Shown: positions 51,271 through 60,950 of the stretch, piece by piece | Layout of the letters: each line of letters starts with the position of its first letter | Position numbering within the stretch: position 1 is the first letter of the stretch | Assembly: GCF_021010565.1 (NCBI RefSeq) | Contig: NZ_JAJNAY010000001.1 | Span: 372,001-436,000, forward strand | Origin: Chryseobacterium turcicum | GTDB taxonomy: Bacteria; Bacteroidota; Bacteroidia; Flavobacteriales; Weeksellaceae | Reading direction: 5' to 3' | DNA: 64,000 nt | The notes under the pieces: generated by a model | What the model was told of the DNA's origin: nothing | Seen by the model: the letters and a program-made list of their open reading frames with translations, nothing else | Databases searched by the model: none | Translations under genes and position numbers: made by a program

Positions 51271-53412
51271 ATGGCAATTTTAGGACAGATTAGGAGTAGA
51301 CCTTGGCTTTTGATGGGAATGATCGCATTGGCGCTTTTAGCGTTTTTGGTAAACCCGGAAAGCCTTGATAAGGTTTTTGGTAAAAACCCTGATGTTTTAG
51401 GAAAAGTAAATGGTGAGAAAATTACTCGTGAAGAGTATAATGACCAGCTTTTCGTATTACAACAGCAAGCGGATCAACAAGGGCAGCCGAAAAATGGTCT
51501 AGAAGAGCAGGCTTGGCAATTATTGGTGCAATCAAAGTTGGTAAAACAACAATTTGAAAAAATGGGCTTTGAAATGACAGATGATCTGTTTTGGAATCAG
51601 CTTCAGTTTGATCAAATGTTTGCGCAAAACCAACAGCTTTTTGACGAAAAAGGTAATTTCAAACTCCAGGAATTAAAAAAAGAAATTGAAACCCTACAGA
51701 ATACAAACCCTGAAGGATACAATCAATGGTTGAAAACTAGAAAAACTATTGAGTACAGAATTATGGCAAGACAGGTTTTTGCTAATGTTTCTGCAGGTAT
51801 TACTACAGGTAAAAAAGAAGCTGAAGAATTGATGAAAGAAAGAGATCAGCTTGCTGATATCGATTTTGTGAAAGTTGATTACGCTTCTTATCTTCAGAAA
51901 AATAAAATCAAAGTTACGACTGAGGATTTAGCAAACTATATCAAAGCGCATACGGTAATGTTTAAAACAGAGCCAAGCAGAAATTTAGGAATTGCATTTT
52001 TCCCTTCTCAGCCTAGTCCTGCGGATGAAGCTGCTGTACAGAAAGAAATTACTAAAATATTTTCTGGAGGTACTGATGCAAGTAATGGAAAAGAAAATTT
52101 CCAAAATACAACCAATGATTCAATGTTTGTAATGGCAAATTCAGATATGCCTTACAACAATACATATGTTCAGGCAAATCAAATGCCTCAAGGGTTACAA
52201 GGGAAAATCGAAACTGCAGCAATTGGTCAGGTTTTCGGACCTTACAAAGAGCAGAATCTTTATGTATTATCTAAATTAATAGATAAAAAACCTTCTGATT
52301 CTACCTTGTCAAACCATATCTTAATCGCTTACAAAGGTGCTGAAAGATCGACAGCGACAAGATCTAAAGAAGAAGCTAAGAAAATTGCTGACAGCTTAAT
52401 GGCTGCGATTAAAGCAAACCCTGCGAAATTTGCAGAAGGTCTTAAGCTTTCTGATGAGCCAGGTGCTGTTGAAAGAAAAGGTAGTGTGGGATGGACGACT
52501 CCTCAAAGTCAGTTTGCTCCAGGATATTTAGCATTTTTGGCTAATAACCCTAAAGGTTCTACAGGTTTAGCTGAAACTGAATTTGGGTATCACATTATCA
52601 ATGTAGAAGATAAAAAAGCTGGAACAATGGGCTACAAAATTGCTCATATTGTAAAAACAATCAAACCTTCTGAAGCTACAGAAGCTGAAGTTGATAAAAA
52701 AGCAAGAAGATTTATCCAGCAAATTCAAGGGAAGTCTTTCAACGATTTTGTGAATATTGCTAAAAAATCAAACTATCAATATTCTAATGCTAAATCAGCA
52801 AAAAGATTTGATGGTCAGCTTCAAGGTTTAGGAACTGATAAAGATGGTGAGATCATTGCTTGGGCTTTCGATAAAAAGAGAGAAAAAGGTGATACAGAAT
52901 TCTTTACTGTAGAAGGAACCGGAGATAAAGTGGTTGTTTACTTAAACGGAAAACAAGAAAAAGGTCTTGCAGATCCAGAATCTGTAAGAGATCAGATAGA
53001 AACAATCGTTCAAAATAAATTAGCTGCTAAGCAGATTTCTGAAAAAATCGGTACTGCAGGTAGTTTAGATCAGGTTGCTACAAAATTTGCTACTACAAAA
53101 CAATCTGCACAGGTTAATATGCTTAACCCTTCTGTAGCAGGTTCTATGGAGCCTAAAGTTGCAGGTGCTGCATTTGGTATCGCAAAAGGAAAAGTTTCAA
53201 ACCCAATCGAAGGAGGTACAGGTGTTTATGTTATCGTTAAAAAGAATGAAACGATTAATAAGCAACCAGGCGATGTAAAACAATTTACAGAGTCAGTTAC
53301 TCAAAGAAATGCAGGAATGTTTGGTCAATCTTGGTTAAAGAGCTTGCAAGACAATGCAGATATCGATGATTACAGAATTGAAATCTGGAGTAAAATGGGA
53401 AATCAACAGTAG
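51271..53412 (+). CDS. PpiD/SurA-type periplasmic peptidyl-prolyl isomerase
   Basis: A 713-residue membrane-anchored chaperone. One N-terminal helix (residues 14-28, WLLMGMIALALLAFLV) anchors it in the inner membrane, followed by the SurA-N/PpiD-type region with VNGEKITREEYNDQL. A parvulin-type domain spans about 345-460 (NHILIAYKGAERS, EFGYHIINVEDK). The second half has further parvulin-like or dimerisation regions. This is the PpiD layout, a chaperone for proteins leaving the Sec translocon. Single gene with its own terminator. Confidence 0.9.
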   Translation: MAILGQIRSRPWLLMGMIALALLAFLVNPESLDKVFGKNPDVLGKVNGEKITREEYNDQLFVLQQQADQQGQPKNGLEEQAWQLLVQSKLVKQQFEKMGFEMTDDLFWNQLQFDQMFAQNQQLFDEKGNFKLQELKKEIETLQNTNPEGYNQWLKTRKTIEYRIMARQVFANVSAGITTGKKEAEELMKERDQLADIDFVKVDYASYLQKNKIKVTTEDLANYIKAHTVMFKTEPSRNLGIAFFPSQPSPADEAAVQKEITKIFSGGTDASNGKENFQNTTNDSMFVMANSDMPYNNTYVQANQMPQGLQGKIETAAIGQVFGPYKEQNLYVLSKLIDKKPSDSTLSNHILIAYKGAERSTATRSKEEAKKIADSLMAAIKANPAKFAEGLKLSDEPGAVERKGSVGWTTPQSQFAPGYLAFLANNPKGSTGLAETEFGYHIINVEDKKAGTMGYKIAHIVKTIKPSEATEAEVDKKARRFIQQIQGKSFNDFVNIAKKSNYQYSNAKSAKRFDGQLQGLGTDKDGEIIAWAFDKKREKGDTEFFTVEGTGDKVVVYLNGKQEKGLADPESVRDQIETIVQNKLAAKQISEKIGTAGSLDQVATKFATTKQSAQVNMLNPSVAGSMEPKVAGAAFGIAKGKVSNPIEGGTGVYVIVKKNETINKQPGDVKQFTESVTQRNAGMFGQSWLKSLQDNADIDDYRIEIWSKMGNQQ

Positions 53413-53432
53413 GATTTTAATCTGAAAAATAT

Positions 53433-53464
53433 AAAAGCGCCAAAGTAATTTGGCGCTTTTTTTG
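53433..53464 (+). terminator. terminator after the PpiD-like gene
   Basis: A perfect 12 bp stem (AAAAGCGCCAAA, 53433-53444; arm 53449-53460) with loop GTAA and a T run. Confidence 0.94.
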
Positions 53465-53509
53465 TATTTAACCCACTGCATTAAAGAGAAACATTAATTT
53501 AAAATGTGC

Positions 53510-53517
53510 TATATTTG
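53510..53517 (+). promoter_or_regulatory. -7 promoter element upstream of mlaD
   Basis: TATATTTG matches TAnnTTTG and lies 23 nt before the GTG start of mlaD, a normal leader length. No clear -33 TTTG was seen. Confidence 0.5.
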
Positions 53518-53540
53518 CTACATTAGAAAAAATTTACCAA

Positions 53541-54491
53541 GTGAAATTCAGTAAAGAATTAAAGGCTGGTTTAATCGCGATTTTAGCTATTGTTGGCTTC
53601 GTGATTTTATTTCAGTTTATGAAAGGCAGAAGCCTTTTTACTACCGACAATATATTTTACGCAAAATATGATAATGTGGAAGGACTTACGCAGTCTTCTC
53701 CAGTTTCCATTAATGGTCTGAAAGTAGGGCAGGTTGATAAAATCATTCCTCAGACGACTAGTGACGGAAAAATACATTTCATCGTAAAGGTTACCGTAGA
53801 TAATAATTTTGAGTTTTCAAAAAACTCTAATTTAGAAATTTTTGAGCCAAGCTTAATGGGCGGTAAAGAAATGAGAGTAAATCTTTTTTATGGTGGTCCT
53901 ACTGCAAAAGATGGAGATACTTTAAAAGGGGCTTTCAAATTAGGAATGATGAACAGCCTTTCTTCACAAGTAGGTCCTGTAAAAGATCAATTACAAACTG
54001 TTTTGCATAGAGTAGATTCTTTGATGGCCAATGCTAATCAGGTAATGAATGCTCAAAACAGAGAAGAAATCAAAGTATTGCTTCACAACCTGAACAAAAC
54101 GGTAGGAGCATTAGAAACTACAGCAGGAAGTGTAAACAAATTGGTTGGTAACAACGATCCTAAACTTCAGAAAGTTCTTGATGAAGCTAGTTTAACCATG
54201 AAAAGTGGTAAAACAACTTTAGATAAATACGGAAATCTTGCAGAAAGTATCGATACAAAACAACTGAATCAAACAATTGCCAATTTAGATCAAACTGTTG
54301 GAAAGTTAAACGGTGTGATTTCGGGTATTGACAGAGGTGAAGGTAGTTTAGGAAAGATTATGAAAGATGATCAGTTATACAATAATCTGAATTCTGCATC
54401 AACTAATCTGAATTCATTGCTTGAGGATATGAAAGCCAATCCTAAGAGATACATTAATTTCTCAGTTTTCGGTAAAAACAGTAAAGACTAA
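53541..54491 (+). CDS. mlaD: MCE family lipid-transport protein MlaD
   Basis: A 316-residue periplasmic protein with one N-terminal membrane helix (residues 9-25) and an MCE domain (about 38-118; YDNVEGLTQSSPVSINGLKVGQVDKI). A long helical region of amphipathic repeats follows. It should be the lipid-channel partner of MlaE and MlaF, which lie 15 kb away on the other strand. The start is a GTG at 53541. The next gene begins 11 bp after its stop. Confidence 0.9.
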   Translation: MKFSKELKAGLIAILAIVGFVILFQFMKGRSLFTTDNIFYAKYDNVEGLTQSSPVSINGLKVGQVDKIIPQTTSDGKIHFIVKVTVDNNFEFSKNSNLEIFEPSLMGGKEMRVNLFYGGPTAKDGDTLKGAFKLGMMNSLSSQVGPVKDQLQTVLHRVDSLMANANQVMNAQNREEIKVLLHNLNKTVGALETTAGSVNKLVGNNDPKLQKVLDEASLTMKSGKTTLDKYGNLAESIDTKQLNQTIANLDQTVGKLNGVISGIDRGEGSLGKIMKDDQLYNNLNSASTNLNSLLEDMKANPKRYINFSVFGKNSKD

Positions 54492-54502
54492 ACATCTACT
54501 CT

Positions 54503-55834
54503 ATGCAGTATCTTGATAATGTAATTTTTCTGATCTTACTGATTGCTGGTTTTGGGCTTTTTGGAAAAAGTCTTCTGAAAATCTACAGAAACATCAGGTT
54601 AGGACGAGAAATAAACCGCAGCGACAGAAAATCTGAACGTTGGGAAACCATGGCGAGAGTTGCTATGGGACAAAGTAGAATGTCAGCAAGGCCTGTAGCA
54701 GGTATTTTACACCTTTTTGTGTACGTTGGCTTCGTGATTATTAATATCGAATTGATCGAAATTATCGTTGACGGAATCTTCGGAACTCACCGTTTTCTAG
54801 CGACAATTTTCGGACATACTTTCTATAATTTTTTCACAGCAACTTTAGAAGTGTTAGCACTTTTAGTAATCGTTGGGGTAGTGCTTTTCTTTATCCGTAG
54901 AAATTTCTATGGAGTGAAAAGATTAACAATGAAAGAACTTTTCGGATGGCCGAAAAACGATGCCAACTGGATTTTAATCATTGAGTTTGCTTTAATGATG
55001 GCTTTCTTTACCATGAATTCTTCAGACTTCATTCTACAACAAAGAGGAGTTTTGGCAGCACATGGAAGCTTTCCGATAAGTGAAATGACTCTGGTTCCGT
55101 TTTTAGAAATTTTCAGTTTTGACAATATATTTTTAGAAATTGTTGAAAGAGGAGCTTGGTGGTTCCACTTCATAGGGATTCTGTTCTTTATGAATTACCT
55201 TTATTATTCTAAACATTTACATATCATTCTTGCGTTTCCAAGTACTTGGTATGCTAATCTTGATTTGTATGGAAAATTCAATAACCTTGAATCGGTTACC
55301 AAAGAAATAAAATTGATGATGGATCCTAATGCTGATCCTTACGCAGCTCCGGCTGAAGGTGCTGAAGAAGCTCCCTCAAAATTTGGTGCTGAAGATGTTT
55401 TTGATTTGAACCAGGTTCAGTTGCTGAATGCCTATTCTTGTACAGAATGCGGAAGATGTACCTCTGTTTGCCCTGCCAATGTAACAGGTAAAAAATTGTC
55501 TCCTAGAGCTATTTTAATGAAGACGAGAGACCGTTTGGAAGAAGTAGGTAGAAATATTGATAAAAACGGAAAGTTTGAAGACGATGGTAAAAAATTGTTG
55601 AACGACTACATCTCTAAAGAAGAACTTTGGGCTTGTACTACTTGTAACGCTTGTACTCAGGCTTGTCCGATACTTTTAGATCCGCTTTCTATTATTTTCG
55701 AAATGAGAAGATTCTTGGTGATGGAGCAATCTGCAGCGCCACAGGAATTAAATCTGATGATGACGAATGTAGAAAACAATGCTGCTCCTTGGCAATACAA
55801 TCAGGCAGACCGTCTGAACTGGGCAAAAGACTAA
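54503..55834 (+). CDS. membrane-anchored (4Fe-4S)2 protein, HdrD/DsrK-like partner
   Basis: A 443-residue redox protein. The N-terminal half has about five membrane helices of the nitrate-reductase-gamma type. The C-terminal half has two CxxCxxCxxxCP clusters: CTECGRCTSVCP (about 313-324) and CTTCNACTQACP (about 377-388). With the CCG-domain protein encoded next, it resembles the two halves of an HdrD/GlpC-like quinone-linked reductase. The electron donor is not identified; lactate, glycolate or ETF-linked dehydrogenases are candidates. Operon with mlaD is likely from the 11 bp gap. Confidence 0.85.
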   Translation: MQYLDNVIFLILLIAGFGLFGKSLLKIYRNIRLGREINRSDRKSERWETMARVAMGQSRMSARPVAGILHLFVYVGFVIINIELIEIIVDGIFGTHRFLATIFGHTFYNFFTATLEVLALLVIVGVVLFFIRRNFYGVKRLTMKELFGWPKNDANWILIIEFALMMAFFTMNSSDFILQQRGVLAAHGSFPISEMTLVPFLEIFSFDNIFLEIVERGAWWFHFIGILFFMNYLYYSKHLHIILAFPSTWYANLDLYGKFNNLESVTKEIKLMMDPNADPYAAPAEGAEEAPSKFGAEDVFDLNQVQLLNAYSCTECGRCTSVCPANVTGKKLSPRAILMKTRDRLEEVGRNIDKNGKFEDDGKKLLNDYISKEELWACTTCNACTQACPILLDPLSIIFEMRRFLVMEQSAAPQELNLMMTNVENNAAPWQYNQADRLNWAKD

Positions 55835-55847
55835 TTAATTTAACAAT

Positions 55848-55912
55848 GTAGAAATGTAACGATGTAACAATCATTGGTAAACTGTTACACTGTTATATTG
55901 ATAAATTTGAAA
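55848..55912. repeat. GTAAC-word inverted repeat between the Fe-S genes
   Basis: AATGTAACGATGTAACAAT on the left faces ACTGTTACACTGTTATATT on the right, an imperfect inverted repeat that nearly fills the gap. Confidence 0.5.
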
Positions 55913-55917
55913 CTGAT

Positions 55918-56703
55918 ATGGATTTCACTATAAAAACAATGGCAGATTATGCTGCCGAAGGAAAATCTCCGGAAGTTCTTTTCTGGGTAGGTTGCGCTGG
56001 AAGTTTCGATGACAGAGCCAAAAAAATAACCAAAGCATTCTGCAAAATTTTAAATAAAATAGGCGTTGAATTTGCTGTTTTAGGACAGGAAGAAAGCTGT
56101 ACTGGTGACCCCGCAAAACGTGCCGGAAACGAATTTGTTTTCCAAATGATGGCAATGACGAATATTGAAGTTCTGAATGCTTACGAAGTTAAAAAAATCG
56201 TAACGGCTTGTCCGCACTGCTTCAATACACTTAAAAATGAATATCCTAGTTTAGGTGGAAACTATGAAGTCATTCATCATACTCAATTTTTAAAAGAATT
56301 GATGAATGAAGGCAGACTGAAGATTGAAGGCGGAAGTTTTAAAGGTAAAAAAATCACATTTCACGACCCATGTTATTTGGGAAGAGCCAATGATGAGTAT
56401 GAAGCGCCAAGAATGCTTTTAGAAAAGCTGGATGCCGAGTTGGTTGAGATGAAACGTTGCAAAACCAATGGTCTTTGCTGCGGTGCAGGAGGTGCACAGA
56501 TGTTTAAAGAACCTGAAAAAGGTAAAAAAGATATCAATGTTGAAAGAACGGAAGAAGCGCTTTCTTTTGAACCAAAAATCATCGCTACAGGTTGCCCTTT
56601 CTGCAACACAATGTTGACAGATGGTGTAAAGCATTTTAATAAAAACCACGAAGTTGAAGTAAAAGATATTGTAGAACTTTTGGCAGAAGCCGAAGATTTG
56701 TAA
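55918..56703 (+). CDS. CCG-domain (cysteine-rich) Fe-S protein, HdrB/D-like
   Basis: A 261-residue soluble protein with two cysteine-rich CCG domains. The first carries WVGCAGSFDDRAKK, SCTGDPAKR and TACPHCFNTLKNEYP. The second carries FHDPCYLGR, CCGAGGAQMF and ATGCPFCNTM. These domains bind a non-cubane 4Fe-4S cluster in heterodisulfide reductases and its relatives. The gene follows the membrane Fe-S gene after an 83 bp repeat-containing gap and should form a complex with it. Confidence 0.9.
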   Translation: MDFTIKTMADYAAEGKSPEVLFWVGCAGSFDDRAKKITKAFCKILNKIGVEFAVLGQEESCTGDPAKRAGNEFVFQMMAMTNIEVLNAYEVKKIVTACPHCFNTLKNEYPSLGGNYEVIHHTQFLKELMNEGRLKIEGGSFKGKKITFHDPCYLGRANDEYEAPRMLLEKLDAELVEMKRCKTNGLCCGAGGAQMFKEPEKGKKDINVERTEEALSFEPKIIATGCPFCNTMLTDGVKHFNKNHEVEVKDIVELLAEAEDL

Positions 56704-56734
56704 ATATATTTCCAGAAAGGATAAATCTTGAGTT

Positions 56735-57865
56735 ATGAATTTAAAATGGGGTTTATCCTTTCTTTTTTTTATTATAGGTTTAAGTTTTCTTACTTTTTCC
56801 TGCTATCAAAATAGAGTGTACGACTGGGATATGCCCGGTTATTTAGGCAGTGTATATTCTTGGGAATTTCCCGATGATGCAAAAAAAGTACAGGAAACAG
56901 TATATTCTGATATTGAAAAAGAGGCTTCAAAAACAGAGTTTAACGATATTCTTCATTATAATCACGCCAACGAAGTTTTCTATGCAGATTACAAAGCTTT
57001 TGACGAGCAATTGCCTTACTATAAGATTAAGATTGGTTATAATGCTGCAGTGTATGCATTATACAAATTAGGATTTACAGGGCCTCATTCGGTGCTTTTG
57101 GTCAATATTTTTTCTTATTTTATTTGTGGTTTGCTGGTATTTTATGCTTTAATGCAATTCTTTCCCAAAAATTATTTTATAGCACCGCTACTTACTTTAT
57201 TGGTTTTCTGGTTTCCTTCGGTAAGAGATATGGCACAAAATCCTACACCGGATATGTTTGTTTTTGTCTTTCTGATGCTTTTCATTATTAGTCTGCTTCA
57301 AAAAAAATCAGAATTATTACAATTTATTTTCCTTCTTTGCTGCGTTTTAATCAGGCCAGATTATGTTTTGTTTGCAATGAGTTATCTTTTTGCAGCTTTA
57401 GTTTATAAATATTTTAAAGAGAATAAAAAGATTGATTACAGTATAATTATTCAGGGATTTTCAATGGCGATTATTTATGTTGCTATTATTAAATACTATA
57501 ATTATCCGGGCTGGAAAGACCTTTTTTATGACAGTTTTTTCTACAGAAGACCGGTAATTTCAGCTGAAAAGGCAGACTTTACGTTTGAAAGATATTTTGA
57601 TTTTATCATATTTAAAATTATCAACTTCAAAAAAATAACTTTAGCTTCTGTCACTTTACTAGGGGCAATTTTTTATTTTTCAAAAGATTGGTGGATTCGA
57701 ATTTTAGGGTTACTATTTTTCGTAAATATCTACATCAAATTTGTATTCTTCCCTGACAGTGCAAATCTGAGGTTCTTTATAGGGTTTGTTCTTCTTCTTT
57801 TTATCACACTTCTTTATGCGCTCAGCAAAAAATACAATGGTTTCCAACTCAGGAAAATTCCGTAA
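56735..57865 (+). CDS. GT-C-like multi-pass membrane protein
   Basis: A 376-residue protein with about nine hydrophobic segments. The first periplasmic loop starts after the N-terminal helix with an acidic motif YDWDMPGY (near residue 29), which resembles the acidic catalytic motif of GT-C glycosyltransferases that use lipid-linked sugars. No other family signature is certain, so the enzymatic role is tentative. It lies 31 bp after the CCG gene, probably on the same transcript. Confidence 0.6.
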   Translation: MNLKWGLSFLFFIIGLSFLTFSCYQNRVYDWDMPGYLGSVYSWEFPDDAKKVQETVYSDIEKEASKTEFNDILHYNHANEVFYADYKAFDEQLPYYKIKIGYNAAVYALYKLGFTGPHSVLLVNIFSYFICGLLVFYALMQFFPKNYFIAPLLTLLVFWFPSVRDMAQNPTPDMFVFVFLMLFIISLLQKKSELLQFIFLLCCVLIRPDYVLFAMSYLFAALVYKYFKENKKIDYSIIIQGFSMAIIYVAIIKYYNYPGWKDLFYDSFFYRRPVISAEKADFTFERYFDFIIFKIINFKKITLASVTLLGAIFYFSKDWWIRILGLLFFVNIYIKFVFFPDSANLRFFIGFVLLLFITLLYALSKKYNGFQLRKIP

Positions 57866-57889
57866 TTTTACTCTTTAAATTTATTCAGA

Positions 57890-58378
57890 ATGAAAATTGA
57901 AGAATCTAATATTGTTGAAGCAAACGATTACAGAGTTATTATATATCCCGCATCAAGACCTTTTACCACAAAAGAAGCCAAAGTAATTACCGAAAAATTA
58001 TATGATTTCTTAGCAGGTTGGGCAGCACACGGAAAACCACTTTCGTCATCTTTTAAAATTGAAAAAAATCAGTTTATCGTCATTTGTGTTGACGAAGAAA
58101 AAGAAATGGCTTCTGGTTGCAGCATCGATGCTTTAGGGAAAATTATGAGAGAAATCGACGAAGAATACCAATTGGGATTGTTCGACAGAATGAAAGCGAG
58201 CTTTGTAGAAAATGGAGAAGTAAAAACATTAAAGCTTATTGATTTTAAAAATAAAATCAGAAGTGGTGAACTTTCAAAAGATATCGAAGTTTTTGATTTC
58301 TCAAAAAATACTTATTTAGAGTTTTTAGGAAACTTTTTATTGCCATTTAGCAAAAGCTGGGCGGTTACCATAAAATAA
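57890..58378 (+). CDS. conserved Bacteroidota protein of unknown function
   Basis: A 162-residue soluble protein (YRVIIYPASRPFTTKEAKV, LAGWAAHGKPLSSSF, LGLFDRMKASF). Homologues are, from memory, often labelled ABC transporter ATPase, but no Walker A, signature or Walker B motif is present, so I treat that label as an error. It follows the membrane gene by 24 bp, and a hairpin ends the unit. Confidence 0.75.
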   Translation: MKIEESNIVEANDYRVIIYPASRPFTTKEAKVITEKLYDFLAGWAAHGKPLSSSFKIEKNQFIVICVDEEKEMASGCSIDALGKIMREIDEEYQLGLFDRMKASFVENGEVKTLKLIDFKNKIRSGELSKDIEVFDFSKNTYLEFLGNFLLPFSKSWAVTIK

Positions 58379-58397
58379 TTCTTAACGAAATAATGAT

Positions 58398-58442
58398 AAT
58401 TCCTCTTGGCTTCTGATTGTTAGAAACCGATGAGGAATTTTT
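58398..58442 (+). terminator. terminator before the polysaccharide genes
   Basis: Arms AATTCCTC (58398-58405) and GAGGAATT (58432-58439) with a 26 nt loop, followed by T residues. Confidence 0.65.
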
Positions 58443-58551
58443 GATTGATAAGTTTATTATCATAATTAAATAAATATTTCAAAATTTTAAACAGCGGATT
58501 GTAAGTCTATTCTCTTTTGTCTATTTTCTTTCATCTACTTACTACTTTTCA

Positions 58552-59691
58552 ATGCCTAAAATTTTATTTCTCACCACTGCGCACAATTATGACGATGACA
58601 GAATCTTTTTTCATCAGGCGAAAGAATTGATTGCATCTGGTTTTGAAGTGAAAATTTGCAGTTTAACATCAGGTTTTAAATCTGTTATTGAAGATATTGA
58701 AATAGAATCTTTTGATGTTTTAAATGAATCTATTCAGTCTAAAATTGATAAGTTTACAGAAGTTTGTAACTCTTATCAGCCAGATTGTATCGTCTGTTCT
58801 GAACCGATTGCCGTATTTGCCGCAAACAAATTCCGTAAAACAAAAAAAGTAAGCGTTGTATACGATATCACAGAATGGTATCCTGCAATGTCGATGCTTC
58901 AGAATTACCAATTTCTGATGAAATGGATTCATGGATTTAAATTTTTCCTGATTCAATTATATGCAGGATTTCTGAGTACTCATTTTATCTTTGGTGAAGA
59001 GACTAAAAAGTTTCCTTTAGCTTATTTTTTTCCTTTTAAAAAGAAAATCATTCTGCCGTATTATCCGCACGAAAAATTTGTTTCTGAAAACATTAAAAAA
59101 CTAAGTACAGACCAAATTACACTTTGCTACACTGGTGCCATTTCAGAAGATAAAGGAATTGCCAATTTTTTCAACGCTGTTGAAGAATTAAAAAAAAGAA
59201 ATTCACAGTTAAACATCAAAATACTGATTGTTGGTGCGACAAGAAAGAACGAAGACGAGGTTTGTTTCTCAGAAATTCTTACTAAATCTTCAGTGAAAAA
59301 TATTGAAATCAGAAAACCGACCTCTTTCGAAGAATTTACAAAAGCTTTTGCTGATGCTGATATTTGTTTTGACTTAAGGAATTTTAATTTTGAAAATCAT
59401 CATTCGCTTCCCATTAAACTTTTCTATTACATCGGAGCCGGAAAACCCATTATTTATTCAGATTTAAAAGGCATCAGAAAACATATGGATGTTTCTCATT
59501 TTGGATATTTAGTTAACCCTAAAGATTCTAAAAAGATTGCAGATTATATTGAATTTTATCTTAAAAATCCAGGATTATATAGCCTTCACGCTACTAACGC
59601 AGCAAAAGAATTTAAGAAGAATTACAATTGGAATGTCATCAAAAATTCTTTTGTTAACTTTATTAAAAACTCATTACCAAATAACGCATGA
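58552..59691 (+). CDS. family 4 glycosyltransferase
   Basis: A 379-residue GT-B fold enzyme. The N-terminal domain opens with PKILFLTTAHNYDDDRIFFH. The C-terminal nucleotide-sugar domain has CYTGAISEDKGIANFF, ILIVGATRKNEDE and SLPIKLFYYIGAGKPIIYSD, the GT4 donor-site loop. It should add a sugar to a lipid-linked surface polysaccharide; donor and acceptor are unknown. The flippase gene overlaps its stop by 4 bp (ATGA). Confidence 0.88.
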   Translation: MPKILFLTTAHNYDDDRIFFHQAKELIASGFEVKICSLTSGFKSVIEDIEIESFDVLNESIQSKIDKFTEVCNSYQPDCIVCSEPIAVFAANKFRKTKKVSVVYDITEWYPAMSMLQNYQFLMKWIHGFKFFLIQLYAGFLSTHFIFGEETKKFPLAYFFPFKKKIILPYYPHEKFVSENIKKLSTDQITLCYTGAISEDKGIANFFNAVEELKKRNSQLNIKILIVGATRKNEDEVCFSEILTKSSVKNIEIRKPTSFEEFTKAFADADICFDLRNFNFENHHSLPIKLFYYIGAGKPIIYSDLKGIRKHMDVSHFGYLVNPKDSKKIADYIEFYLKNPGLYSLHATNAAKEFKKNYNWNVIKNSFVNFIKNSLPNNA

Positions 59692-60950
59692 AGCAGCTCA
59701 AAGTTGTTCAGACTTTCATCTCCAGGTTTCTGATTTTGATACTGAGCTTTGGCTTGGTCATCTTTTCTACCAATATGTGGGGAAGTGAAGGAAAAGGAAC
59801 CATTTCGATTGTGATTGCAAATGTTGCGATGGTAAGCTTTTTCAGCAGTGTTTTTTCGGGAAGCAGCACTTCTTATTTTGCCCGGAAATTTAAAATAGAG
59901 CAGGTTTTAGTGTATTCATATCTTTGGTCGGTCATTATTGGTATTGTGGTTCCGCTGATATTTAGTTTTGCTTCCATTCAAACAGAGTTTCTTTATTATT
60001 TAATTGCCATTTCTGTATTTTCTTCACTTTTATCAACCAATATCAGTTTGTTTATTGGAACACAAAATATTAGATTTTTCAATATTTATACGGTTCTACA
60101 GCAACTTGTTCATGTTCTGTTTATCATCATTCTGATTTATATTATTAAACTGAAAGATGTTTCCGTTTATTTTTTGGCGCAGATATTTTGCCTGATATTC
60201 TTATTTCTTACAAGTCTTTTTTTAATTCTTAAAAAATGTAAGTTTTCAGAATTTTCCTTTTCAAAATCTGTCTTTCTCAATATGCTCGAATACGGCTGGA
60301 AAACCCAGTTGAGTGCATTTATTCAGTTTTTAAACTACCGGCTTTCTTTTTATTTTTTAGAATCCTTTGAAGGAATCGCTGCTGTAGGAATATTCTCGAT
60401 AGGAATCACTTTTTCAGAGGCAATATGGACGATTACAAGAAGTATCGCAGTGGTTCTTTATTCGGATGTTGTAAACAGCGAAAACAGGGAAGAATCTATT
60501 GTTAAAACCAAATCTTCACTAAAACTTTCATTTACCCTGATGCTTATTTTTGTTTTGGGTATTTTGATTATTCCCGGTTTTCTTTACACACAGATTTTTG
60601 GGAATGAATTTGGTGAAACCAAACAAATTATGCTTTTATTAGTCCCCGGAATTTTTGCCATTGCTGTCAGTGATATGATTGGGTATTATTTTTCAGGAAT
60701 TAAAGAGCTTAAAATATTAAATATAAAATCGATTGTCGGATTATTGATTACGGTTGGGTTCTCATTTTTTGCCATTCCGAAATGGGGAATTTGGGGCGCT
60801 TGCTTGGTGACAACTTCTTCATACGTTGTTTCGGCAGCAATTCTATTTTGGAAATTTTATCAGTCTACCGATTTTAAAATTAAAGATTATATCATTTCAA
60901 AAGATGAAATTACTTCTCTTGTTAATACTTTTTCTAAAAAAGGTAATTGA
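59688..60950 (+). CDS. polysaccharide flippase (Wzx/MATE-like)
   Basis: A 420-residue membrane protein with about twelve hydrophobic segments and few charged residues, in the pattern of oligosaccharide-unit flippases. The first helix (FISRFLILILSFGLVIFSTNMWGSEGKG) matches the family start. It would move the repeat unit built by the upstream glycosyltransferase across the inner membrane. Translation is coupled to that gene by a 4 bp overlap. Confidence 0.88.
   Translation: MKQLKVVQTFISRFLILILSFGLVIFSTNMWGSEGKGTISIVIANVAMVSFFSSVFSGSSTSYFARKFKIEQVLVYSYLWSVIIGIVVPLIFSFASIQTEFLYYLIAISVFSSLLSTNISLFIGTQNIRFFNIYTVLQQLVHVLFIIILIYIIKLKDVSVYFLAQIFCLIFLFLTSLFLILKKCKFSEFSFSKSVFLNMLEYGWKTQLSAFIQFLNYRLSFYFLESFEGIAAVGIFSIGITFSEAIWTITRSIAVVLYSDVVNSENREESIVKTKSSLKLSFTLMLIFVLGILIIPGFLYTQIFGNEFGETKQIMLLLVPGIFAIAVSDMIGYYFSGIKELKILNIKSIVGLLITVGFSFFAIPKWGIWGACLVTTSSYVVSAAILFWKFYQSTDFKIKDYIISKDEITSLVNTFSKKGN

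Noticed and set aside
57890..58378. ABC transporter ATPase label
   Set aside because: No Walker A, signature or Walker B motif is present in the 162 residues.
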